Origin: Moniliophthora roreri
Taxonomy: Eukaryota; Basidiomycota; Agaricomycetes; Agaricales; Marasmiaceae
Direction: 5' to 3'
Assembly (NCBI GenBank): GCA_001466705.2
Contig: LATX02000184.1
Coordinates: forward strand, 124,001-188,000
DNA length: 64,000 bases
Every line of letters starts with the position of its first letter. Position 1 is the stretch's first letter. The notes under the pieces were generated by a model. That model made no database searches. It saw only the letters and a list, made by a program, of their open reading frames with translations, and was not told where the DNA came from. Below, piece after piece: positions 54,346-64,000 of this stretch. The translations under genes were made by a program, and so were the position numbers.

Positions 54346-57300
54346 TTACCCCTGCGTGGTCGGTCGCGGTCGTAGAAGAGGTCTCATCTGGTTACAAAAA
54401 TATTAGCGATGAGGGACATGTAACGAGTAACACACAATGAAACGCACCATTTCCTTAAAAACAGGAAGCAATTGTGGTATATGATGCAACTCTGGAGGGT
54501 GCAATGACGCTGCTTTGGCTTTACGTTTCTTCCCAGGAGGAGGCGTAGAAACAGCCGAATTGGGAGGTCGTTCACGCGAGCGTTCGATCGAGGAAGTGGA
54601 TGGACTTGGTGGAAGAGGTTTAGACATGGCGACTACTAGTGGATTACGAGGCATAGGCGGAACGGGTGGGGGCGGGACGTCTTCACTACGACGTCCTCTG
54701 AAGGCATCCCTGAGCGAGGACAATGACCGTGATGCCTTTAACGGTGTGACGTTGGATAGAGATCTTGGTCTTCGGTGGTCAGGAGGACGATTTCGTGACT
54801 TTGACGGACTGGACGGGCTTTGAGGCCACTGGGAGGATGTAGGTTGTATCGCTGCCGACTTGACTTGTCGGAGGTCAGCTGGATTAGGTGTTTTCGCCAA
54901 CTCCTCGCTCTCATCTTCGTCCGATTCCTCATCCGAGTCTGTTTCTTCCTCAGAGTCGTCCTCTGACCCAGTTTGGTATTCGCTCGAGGATTCGTCGCTA
55001 TCAGTTTCCTCAGCCTCAGCAGCAACATCAATTGCATCGCCCTGTACCACCTCCCCAAAGCTGATTTCTCCAACGACCCCATCTACTAGTGCCTTGGTAG
55101 CCTGATCCTCAGCGTCGGCATCATGCTGGCCCTGTGAACGTCCAAACCTTCTCCGCAGTTTATCTTCGTATAGAATCTTGAGCTTGTAATGATACAAAGC
55201 TACTTTGTCCACTTCGGCCAAGATGTCTGCGCGCTCCTTGCCTTTGTGGGGTAGAAGGAATTCTAGGCTGATTGGTTTACCAATGCCTTCTCTCATGACC
55301 GTGAGGAAGAGCTCGATCCATTTCATGAGGTTGTCGAATAGGCCTTCACCCTTTGAGTGGACTTTGTGGACAAAGTTGTAAAAGGATTGTTCGTGTCGTT
55401 GGATAAGCTCGATAAAGATCTGTACCGTTCGACCTGGGTCTTCTTGGGACACTAGAAGATGACGGGTGAGAACACAAGAGACAACCAACCACTAAATTAC
55501 TCACACTCTTCAGTTTGCTCCACCGTCCTGATCAGGTCATTGATAAAGTTCTGCAGATCACTCAAAGAATCGGCTATACTCGCAGCCCTGTAGACCTGAG
55601 CAAGAGGTGCATAGAATATAGTAATGATATCCTTTAATAGCTCTGCGGTGAAGCCCTGCCAACGATGTTAGCAGTAATCAGGGATCACTAATCAACTACT
55701 GACCTCGAATATCAGAGCGATTAATTGTTCCCTATCTCTCAACCGTGAGTACAGATGACCAAGTATTTTGAGATCCTCGTATAACCATGCATCGTCGTCT
55801 TGGGGCCCATCGTCATCATCCGAATCATCTAGGCTCTCTCGGTGTCGCATATAGATGGCATGAGCTCTGTGAGCTTTTGCGACACGATGAAGCTGTGCTC
55901 GGGAGAGCACAGGTTGGTCTCCAGAACGAAGGATGACAGTGAGCAAGTTGAGATTCTCCGAAGCTGATGGGGGTAATTAGCGACACGTAGCAAGAGTGCT
56001 GGGACAACAGATCGCACCAGCATCCGCTTTATACATGTCCTGGATCTCCTTTGGTGCGTAGACGAACAGTTTGACTTTCTCACACATTATGGGGTCCTCG
56101 ACCTTGGCCCTGACAGCTTCGATCTCTTCTTCCAGCGCCCTGACCTCTTCCGTCAGCGATCCGGTGAACATTCTAGATAGAGATACTTTGAGTCGAAAGA
56201 TCTTCAAAAATAGTATGGAGCACACCTTTGCAAAAGGCTCCGTCCACCGAATGGCTGAGCGAGAAACAAATCGAGTACACCTTATACTAGTGAGCGCAAC
56301 GTATGACAACAAAACACGAACCACATACTGCGTATCATGCCCATAGGATTGGTGATTTTGAGTGCAGCTTTCAGCATGAAGTATGGCATTAGACCATGTA
56401 GACGTTTCAAACTCGCAAAGTTTTCTGAAGCATTATCAGACGCTACCAGTTGTTGAAAGACAGTCGAAGCCAGTCTAAGTGAAAGGTTACTAAGCGACTC
56501 TGACAGCAGGAAGGAATCTGGCTGACGATATCCGAGCCCACTCAATGACACTTTGATAGTTCGGTGGCAAGTCGCGCACGTGTGGCGTCACCTTGATTGT
56601 AGCGAAAACGGTTGTCAGTCCGTCTAGAGAGGTATGTTTAACACCAAACGCGTCGTGATTGAAAAAGAGGAGTACATACCTCTCCCCATAATATCTCCCT
56701 TAACATCACGTATTGCTGACCGCAGTCCATCCACGCGCCCCGCTATTTCCCGTGCAAACCGTTTCCTGCCTTCTTCTCTGACTCTGTCCGCCTCTTCTCT
56801 CCACTTGGTGTCTTCCAATTCCTCCGGAGACAAAGTAGTTGGGCCTGAGAGCAAGAAGGAGCGCAAAACGGGAGAAGACGCTATGGTCGGTGAAGAGAGA
56901 AGGGAATGGAGATAAGCTCGTAGTGTCAGTCTGTTCTTCTCTCTGGCGAGAAGAGACGGATGGGATGTTTGAGACTGTCCGCTGAATGGCGCTGACGTCT
57001 CAGATGCCGGAAATCTCACTGGTTGCTCATCCCATGATTGTTGACTGAATGTTTGACGTGATGCAAATGAAACCGGTGTCATGGGCGGCGGCGTCGGTGC
57101 GCTGACAGCGGTACGATTCTTTGCAGGCGGCGGTCGTATATCTTCTTGCGGATGCGCCTTTCTGAGCTAGCAGAACAAAAATGAGAAAACGTTCACGCGA
57201 GGATACGAAAGACAAACTTCATTTGCCAATGTCCGAAAGTCGCCATATCGTCTGGATACGAACCAGTCCGGGTGATTAGATCTTCGTGTTCGTATTATAA

Positions 57301-58139
57301 ACTCCTATACATTGCAAAAGTAAAAGGTCTGTTGCAAAGCCAGATCAATAAAAAGCAGGGTCTCTAACCTCGTGTACGCGACTACGCATTCGGCCCTTGT
57401 CCGTGACTGTTCTTACACTGACGATGTTAACCTCGAATATCTCCTTTCGCTTCAAGTTCCGAGCTTCTCTCTTCTTTGCCAAGGTTTCTATGCGATCCAA
57501 GTCGGACTGACTGAGACGGACAACTTCCTCCCTTTCCACTAGCTGGATAGCTGCGCCTACAAATAGTGAGAGATTCCTCTCTAACCGAGCAAGTAACTTC
57601 ATTCGTAATGCCCTTTCTGATTCCCTATCCTCATCAAATACCGAAGAAGGCGATAGATTTCGCGACAGCATAGCTCCCATAAACGGCTGCAACTTGTCCG
57701 AATAAAAGTCCTTTGGTGCAGATGCCATGAACGGGAATGTCAGAATAAACTGCCGGAACATGTATCGCAAAAAAGGAAGGTCTAAAGGTGGTGTATCCTT
57801 GGGTGGCGGATTGAAGGGTGGGCCAAGGTATGACAAGGTAGATACATTATTTGGGGAAGAGGTAGTGATAGCGTCTAGTTCTTGCTCGAATTGAAGTTGG
57901 ATTAGGGATTTCTTGAGATAATGTGCACGAAGCGGAGTCAAAACTTCGGTAGGCTCCTCCTTGTCAATGTCCGCCAGTTCTGAGGCTGCTGCTGCTGGAG
58001 GAGAGGACCTGGGAACGTCGACACTGGGTGATTGGACATCGGGAGCTTCTGGGGGAATTGGGGGTAGATCTCGAGTAGGACGTCGAGGACGTGCAGAGCC
58101 GGAACGTTGAAGGGATGGAGGTGGTGCCGGGGACGACAT
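54346..58139 (-). CDS. PXB/PX/DUF3818 lipid-binding protein (Lec1/YPR097W-like)
   Basis: A large minus-strand gene with several introns. It starts at ATG 58139 with a Pro/Ser-rich leader. Then comes the PX-associated (PXB) domain (LTPLRAHYLKKSLIQLQFEQ, LPFLRYMFRQFILTFPFMAS, DKLQPFMGAMLSRNLSPSSV). The PX domain follows (FEVNIVSVRTVTDKGRMRSR, then EFIIRTRRSNHPDWFVSRRYGDF split by an intron at about 57300, LANELRKAHP). C-terminal to it is DUF3818 (LTLRAYLHSLLSSPTIASSP, FNLIQRHEQSFYNFVHKVHS-like text at 55400, SLEFLLPHKGKERADILAEV, ALYHYKLKILYEDKLRRRFG). An acidic run and a Pro-rich tail end in the last exon (RPLLRPRPTTQG-stop). PX domains bind phosphoinositides. The yeast relative affects lipid-droplet and ergosteryl-ester levels. 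Exact role here unknown. Confidence 0.85.
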
Positions 58140-58263
58140 GGAGATCGATATTCAAGTCCGCCCAGCACCTCGCCGCAGCATCACAGTAACTCGATGACGC
58201 CCATCCGGCAAATGGCCCGTCCGCGTGGGAATATCTATCTTTTCAGCTCTTTCCTCATTTACT
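58140..58263. promoter_or_regulatory. Compact bidirectional promoter, PXB gene / NHP2
   Basis: Only 124 bp separate the two divergent start codons, so both promoters and both 5' leaders must overlap here. No TATA box or known site is obvious. Confidence 0.5.
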
Positions 58264-58992
58264 ATGGGCAGCGAGAAGAAGGAGAAAAAGCCCAAGGACG
58301 TCGTCGAGACTTCAGAGGATGTAGAGATGGCTGATGAGACCAAGGTGCGTCCTGTACTCTATGCCAATTTTCTTTTCGCTGGATCAAAATCTTTTTCTGC
58401 AGTCGCCGAAAAAGCACAAGAAGGAAACTACAGAAATAATCATTCCTCTGGAAGAACTGTCTCCTCTTGCTAAGCCTTTGGCTCAGAAGAAACTGGTCAA
58501 GAAGCTGCACAAGACTATCAAGAAAGGTGCTTACTGGTACACGAGTCTGAGTCGTAAGTTCAGGCTGACCCTTGTGTCCAGCTTCCAAAGCGCGTCAAGT
58601 CAAGAGGGGTGTCAAGGAGGTTGTGAAAGGGATACGGAAAGGCGAGAAGGGGTATGTCGACCATCTCAATTACTTCTCCAACGAGGTTATTGAACGTGTT
58701 ATGCAGTCTTCTCATCCTCGCTGCTGATATTAGTCCTATCGACATCATCTCCCACCTTCCCGTTCTTAGCGAAGAAGCCGGAGTTCCCTACGTCTTTGTA
58801 TCATCAAAAGAAGAGCTCGGTTATGCCAGTTCGACAAAACGACCGACAAGCTGTGTCATGATATGTCCAGACCAGAAGAAAAAGGTCAAACGGAAGGAAG
58901 GAGCGAAGGAAGACAAGGATGATGATTACCGGGAACTCTACGACGAGTGCTATAAGGAGGTTGAGAAAATGGATACCCAGATTGTATTTTAG
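58264..58992 (+). CDS. NHP2: H/ACA snoRNP protein Nhp2 (L7Ae family)
   Basis: Exons 58264-58344, 58403-58526, 58582-58651 and 58707-58992 total 561 nt, 186 aa. The L7Ae/L30e RNA-binding fold follows a charged N-terminus: LSPLAKPLAQKKLVKKLHKT, IKKASKARQVKRGVKEVVKG, IRKGEKGLLILAADISPIDI, ISHLPVLSEEAGVPYVFVSS, KEELGYASSTKRPTSCVMIC. The acidic/basic C-terminal ~30 residues are lineage-typical. Nhp2 with Cbf5, Nop10 and Gar1 forms the box H/ACA particle that pseudouridylates rRNA. It differs from Snu13 by its longer termini and KGEKGLLILA motif. Confidence 0.95.
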
Positions 58993-59162
58993 TTGCTGCT
59001 ACACGAGCCACACGAGCTGCACAACTTGAATTTTTTTTCCGCAAACCGTGCCGGAGATATCACCGCTGAAATGTTTTCACACGATCATTATTTTTGAGCC
59101 CACCCACCACCATTCCATTTATTTAAACCTCCTTCTAATCCTTCTAATCCTCCTCACTCACC

Positions 59163-60981
59163 ATGCCTCCTCCTGCTGCAAAGTCCAAAACCGCCAACGG
59201 CACCTCAGCAAAGGGAAAGACTCCCTCCTCGACCAACGGTACCACTACTCCTGTTTCCACGGCTCCCAGTGAGAAAAAGTCGGATGCAACTCCTTTCGTT
59301 GGAGGAAAGCCAGACAAGAAGGCTTACGATGCTGAGCAGCAGAGGATTAAGGCTGAAATTGATGCTTTGCAGGTCAAGCTGGTATGTCTTGTGTGGTTAT
59401 GGCCCCGTCATCATTATTTGGCTTACACGTATGCTAGTCGGCTGTTAAAGACAAGATTTCTCTCGCTACCAAGTCCGGCTCTGGAAACGAAAGACGTAAT
59501 GCTTTAAGGGCTGAGCGAGACGGTATTCGTGACCAGCAGGCAGGCAACAAAGCTTCTCGCGGCAAACTTTTGGACCAGGTTAAGTCTTTGCAGGACTCCA
59601 TTAGCAAGAAGGTATACCCTTAACCCTCTTCCCATGCACTGGTGGGTACTTATTGACGGTTGTTTACAGATTAAAGACCTTAATGCTGCCAAGGCCAAAA
59701 TTCCGTACAAGAACGTTGCGGAACTCGATGCACATATCAAGTACGTACTTGTTCGTATTCTTTATGTGTATCTGTAGTGGCTTATGTTACTCGTCGCACA
59801 GGAACCTCGAGAAACAAGTCGAGTCTGGTAGTATGAAACTTGCCGATGAAAAACGGGCCCTTCAGGAAATCAGCCAGACTAAGCGGAACCGGAAGACCGT
59901 CGAGAGCTTCCAGGCCGACCAAGAAGCCATCGAAGCGGAGCGTCGCAAGGTTGACGAGTTGAAGAAGCAGTTGGACGACCCCGAAGCGAAAGCCATCTCC
60001 GAACGTTATGACGCTATCGCGAAAGAACTAGATGATTTGAAAAAGGAGGAAGACGAGGCTTATGCCAGCAGGTCGAAACTTTTCGAAGAGCGGGACAACC
60101 TCCAGGCTCAGATCAATACTCTTTACAACGAAAAGCGGGAATCTTCCCAACAGTTCCGCGATGCTAATGACCGATACTGGAACAAGGTCAACGAGGACCG
60201 AGCTCGTCGTGCTGAGCGGGCCCGGGCACAGCGTGCAGCTGAGGAAGCAGAGAAGAAGCGGGAAATAGCTCAGCGCCTACGGGAGGAGGCCGAAATCCCT
60301 GCTTTCCAGGCACAGATTGAGGATTGCCAGACCCTCATCGATGCGTTGTCCGGCAAAACCACAGGAGAAGTCACCTACAAGAGCGCGCCCTCCCAAGCAG
60401 GAAAGGCCGACATTGCTGGTGTGCCCAAGCTCGACATCAGGAAGGTTGAAGATGTTCCAGAAGGTATGGTCGCACGCAAGAAGAAGGGCGACGACGATGA
60501 CAACTATTTTGTCGCCAAGGGCAAGGGTGGCAAAGCTAACAAAAAGACTGCGCAACCCAAGTCGTCGAACGGCCCTGCTGCCATAGAACCTTCCGTGTCA
60601 TCGCAGCTCAACCTTCCATTCTCGACACTTTCCGCTTTACTGTCACTTTCTATTCCACCGCCTACCTCTGCTGCCGACATTCCTCGTGTCATAGAGGATG
60701 TTGGTACCAAAAAGGCTTGGTTCGAGGCTAACCAAGCCCGTGTCACCGCTGAAAACATTGCCAAGGCTGAGGCAGAGATTCGGAGACTCGAGGCCAAGGA
60801 GGCTTCCAATCAGGAATCCTCTGGTACGGACGTTATTCCTCCTAACGGTGGTGGTGAACGCCCAGGTGAACCTGCCCCTACACCCAAGGTCTCTGAATTG
60901 GCATCTGTGCCTGTTCCCAGCGACGAGGTTGATGCAAAACTCGAGTCTGTAGAAGAGGATGGCGAGGCGGCGTCTCAGTAA
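59163..60981 (+). CDS. BFR1: Bfr1-like mRNP/ER-associated coiled-coil protein
   Basis: ATG 59163 begins MPPPAAKSKTANGTSAKGKT. After a Ser/Thr-rich leader, FVGGKPDKKAYDAEQQRIKA starts a very long charged coiled coil across four or five exons: SAVKDKISLATKSGSGNERR, IKDLNAAKAKIPYKNVAELD, RRKVDELKKQLDDPEAKAIS and SQQFRDANDRYWNKVNEDRA. A less helical tail contains LDIRKVEDVPEGMVARKKKG and LPFSTLSALLSLSIPPPTSA. In yeast Bfr1 binds ER-bound polysomes and mRNA and links to P-body formation and secretion. The pattern and ~530-aa length fit fungal Bfr1. Confidence 0.88.
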
Positions 60982-61381
60982 TGTAAAAAAAAGTAGTGCC
61001 TACAACCTCATGTATGTGGGCATACCCCAGTTTTATATAAAACTACGCCTACACTTGTGCATGCATCTATATATCTTAATTCCTCCTAGCTCAGTAGTTT
61101 TGATCATTTCTAAGTTTGTCGATTGGATGTTTGGGGCAAATATATAATATTTAGATATCGATAACAAATCCGTTACTACACTATTAAGGAGCGTGAAAGT
61201 CGAAGTATATAAAAAGGAAAGGTAAATGATACAAGAGTTGGACAGCGACAGGAAAAGGAGGCTCGGATAATCAGGGTAAAGGCATAACAGTAAAATAAAG
61301 AGTATTTATTCACAGCGACCCAAAAACAAGGAAGAATAGTCCGGGGGGAGACAAAAATGTTTTGGGGGAACAAATGTCCAT
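60982..61381. other. Convergent 3' intergenic region
   Basis: 400 bp between BFR1 (+) and the RFX gene (-). A+T-rich, as expected for 3' untranslated sequence. No supported gene. Confidence 0.5.
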
Positions 61382-64000
61382 TTACTCCGTCTTGACTACT
61401 TCAGATTCATGTTCAGATTCGCTTCCTGGAGTGGCAGAGGATTGCAAGCCCATATCCTGCGAGAATCCGACGTCGAACGAGTTTCCTGGCCCAGAAAAGT
61501 CGGGGAAGGATAGGTCCGACGAATGTACGTTTGTTAAAGAATTGTCTTGAGAAGCAGATGTGTCCATGTACGACAGTGATCCATATGAATCGGGGTTAAA
61601 AGATGCTCCCGGGTCAATGGACGTGTTGAAAGTGTCGTTTTGGAGGGCAGCGAGCATACTCGATGTCGTCGGAGTATTTGCCATCAGGTGTTGTGGACGG
61701 ACATCCATGGCATTGAAGCTTTCCTGTCCAGCCATTGGCGACAAGGAGAAGAGCTGTTGCTGCATCATTGGTTCAACCGATGCTGCTACTGAATTAGTAG
61801 AGAGAGCAACGCTTCGAAGCACGTTGACTGCGATCCAGTCACTGTACAACATGTAATGTAAGTCAAGAACGCTAACAGAGTGTGTCTTGAATGCTTACTC
61901 AAGGAATAACTTTAGTATCTGGAATGCCCCAAATGCTGGGTCACTTCGAATGGTCTGTATGGATGATATTAGTGAGACGTTCTGTACCAAAAAGCTAGTA
62001 CGCACCAAATCTCTCATAACCTGACTTGTAACATAGCCCCAACGAATGAGGACGCTCCGCGAGCTCATTGTACTCCTATCTTCCGCTCCGTGGCTACCTC
62101 GAACACTTCCCATCAATCTATCGCAACACTTGTCCGCCCAACTCATTACTTCCCTCACTGGCTCCGTAGTTTTAGTGAGGCTGTCCATCATGGCGACAAA
62201 TTCTACCTCTAGTAGCTGAACCAAGTCTTCATGGCGACAATTGCACACCAATGCGGACTGGTTCCGAACCGATTCAAAATCTACTTTCTGCCAGGACCGG
62301 CGCATTTCTGCAAGTTGTTTCTGATTCGTCAAGACCGTGTTGAGTGCTTGAGTGACCTGGTAAATATCCAAGAATCGCACTATAGAGGGTATCAATGATA
62401 GAGTATATAAAGTAGTCACGGATCATTTACTCACAAACGAGGTGTCCGAACCGAGCTCCCAGCTCAACTTTGGGCTCCACAAATGTATTTCCATAGTCAT
62501 TCAACGCCACTAAGAGTATCTTTTCCATCTTGTTGGCGAATTGCCGGAGGTTGGTCAACGACTGAAGCGGTATTGGCGATAGCATCTGGGACCGGAGAAT
62601 CTCCAAAATTTCCTGTGTGACCGCCATAGCTTTAGAATTACGGATTGCGATAAAGGAAATAATAAACACTCACATCATATACAATGGCATCTGCTTTTGC
62701 CATTAGGCCGGCGATCGCGGGGGCATGTACTATCTCACGGTGAGTTCCTGCCAGTCCGGACCAAAAAGTCCTGAGATTGATCTCGAATTGATCAAATCGG
62801 AAAGATCTGACATTATCCAGTAAAAGGTCCAAATGATCTTGGAACCAGTTCCAAACCTCTCGAGCAGCCATTCCATGTGGGGATGTTGAGTTTGCCCCGA
62901 CAGCCTCTTCTATTGAGGGGAAATGGGGGAATTGGCGAACGGAGACGGGTTGCTGAGTGTTTGTTGAGAGATAGGAAGAAGGACTAGCAGATGTGCTAGC
63001 TTGGGCTGGCAGAGAAGGTTCCGCTTGTGGGTGACGTCTGATGGATGCCTGTGGTGGGAATGTTGATGAGGTAGGTCTCTGCTGGTGCGATAACAGAGCG
63101 GCTGTTGGAGTCTTGTCGCTCAAATCGGCAGAGAACGTTTGCTTCGCATCTAGTGTGAGAGAGTTTCGCTTCGAGTTTGTGCCCGACGCTGCGCTTTCTG
63201 AATCATCATCATCATCTTCATCTGAACGTTCCTCGCTCCTGTTGGCTGCTTCCGATTGCTCCTGTGCAAGCCGATTGGCGGCATTGACGGATGATTGGCC
63301 CGCGTGATTGTTGGTTTTCTGGATGTAGTCTTGAAGCCATTCTGCCTCTGCTGATGTTGCAGGCCGTATCCCGCAATCTGGAATCAGAAGTTTGATGTTG
63401 ATGAGCGGGTTGATGAATAAGAAGATACTGCCACGTACAGTGATATTTACTATTCCCTCTGACACCTAGCCTTCTAGTTTTGATAGTGGGGAAACACAAT
63501 CGAATAGCCTTGCCCAGAGTTGCTGTATTGATGTGAGGAATCCCATAGTGGTCGCACACTCGACGGTAGGAAAAGTAAAGCCCCTGTCGAGGAACGTTTC
63601 CGTCTGGGTAAGGAGCATAATTGGCAGTCAACCTGCAGCGAGGTTAGAAACAATTTTTATCTCGATTGAAGAGGTAATTTGCCAACGCACCAAGCTTGAA
63701 CAAAGATCTGCTTCGCCCTATCTGATGCACTAGTGGTTGTGGCGGCGCGGACATTTGCAGCCAGCTTTTCGAGGGCTTGGTCGCTGTTGAGGGTCATCCT
63801 GCCAAAGGCACCTGCAGCGTGTATAGCGTCCTGACTGGAAGTCATAGTGTGAGAATTGCCACCGTACATATTGTGCTGGTGGTATTCAGGGGCGGAGGAG
63901 CCGAGATACATGGAAATATCGTCCGTCTCGCTCGAAGAAGAGTGGACGCTATCTGTATCTCGGGGATAGGGGGAGGCTGCGGCTCTTGCGCGATAATGGC
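61382..64000 (-). CDS. RFX-family transcription factor, partial at the N-terminus
   Basis: The frame is still open at base 64000, so the start is outside the window. After a Ser-rich N-terminal part (SVHSSSSETDDISMYLGSSA) the RFX winged-helix DNA-binding domain runs across two introns: IFVQAWLTANYAPYPDG, VPRQGLYFSYRRVCDHYGIP, TATLGKAIRLCFPTIKTRRL and GVRGNSKYHYCGIRP. This is the canonical RFX recognition helix and wing. Following are a Ser/acidic linker, RFX-type helical regions (TFWSGLAGTHREIVHAPAIA and others) and a Ser/Asp-rich acidic C-terminus ending SEHESEVVKTE-stop. Fungal RFX factors (Crt1, RfxA, Sak1) repress or activate DNA-damage and cell-cycle or developmental genes through X-box sites. 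Confidence 0.93.

Overview
This window is intron-dense nuclear DNA from a filamentous basidiomycete, most likely an agaricomycete. Nearly every gene is split by 45-65 nt introns with GT(A/G)NGT donors and CTNA(C/T) branch-like motifs. The genes sit on both strands with short spacers, and the proteins read as typical fungal housekeeping products (Vip1/Asp1, IQGAP/Rng2, Spb4, Nhp2, Bfr1, Elg1, TFIIF-alpha, RFX, PXB/PX proteins). I rebuilt most gene models by hand, and wherever I added up exon lengths the total was a multiple of three.

Layout, left to right. 1-652 (-) is the N-terminus of a Ccc2-type copper ATPase, cut by the window edge. 941-4756 (+) is a dual-domain PPIP5K (Vip1/Asp1). 4871-5826 (-) is an AKTIP/FTS-like ubiquitin E2 variant. 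6140-8993 (+) is a 22-exon acyl-CoA synthetase with tiny exons. 9201-15355 (+) is an IQGAP. 15621-17662 (+) is an Opy2-like membrane anchor. 18052-18450 (-) is YOS1, split into three short exons, each too short to show as an ORF of ordinary length. 18559-19563 (+) is mitochondrial ribosomal uL22m. 19672-21412 (+) is OST1. 21575-22139 (-) is an unrecognised 169-aa secreted protein. 22431-24300 (+) is a mitochondrial PPR-like protein. 24465-27155 (-) is a membrane-anchored aspartic protease.

The right half continues with hydroxyacid-oxoacid transhydrogenase (27514-29573), HIS6 (29729-31013), RPL35 (31302-31843) and a GCK-III Ste20 kinase (32716-35042), all on +. SPB4 (35559-37913) and CCDC47 (38333-39817) are on -. 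A conserved-looking unknown protein (39939-40502, +) is followed by a JMJD7-like hydroxylase (40707-42150, -), ELG1/ATAD5 (42294-45432, +), a bHLH factor (45560-47387, +), TFIIF-alpha (47756-50076, +) and a GPI-type chitin deacetylase (51243-52884, +). Next is a 1.46-kb gene-free stretch holding a complete 450-bp non-autonomous hAT-like element with an 8-bp target duplication, beside a decayed coding relic. The window ends with a PXB/PX/DUF3818 protein (54346-58139, -), NHP2 (58264-58992, +), BFR1 (59163-60981, +) and an RFX factor running off the right edge (61382-64000, -).

The genes do not form one pathway or cluster. Loose themes are the ER and secretory route (OST1, YOS1, CCDC47, BFR1), ribosome production (SPB4, NHP2, RPL35, uL22m), and cell polarity or cytokinesis (IQGAP, GCK-III kinase). 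I found no biosynthetic cluster, CRISPR array, tRNA or rRNA. The most unusual content is at the splicing level: a 7-nt micro-exon whose skipping creates a stop, a probable 3-nt micro-exon, and four GC-AG introns. The clearest mobile element is the hAT-like insertion.
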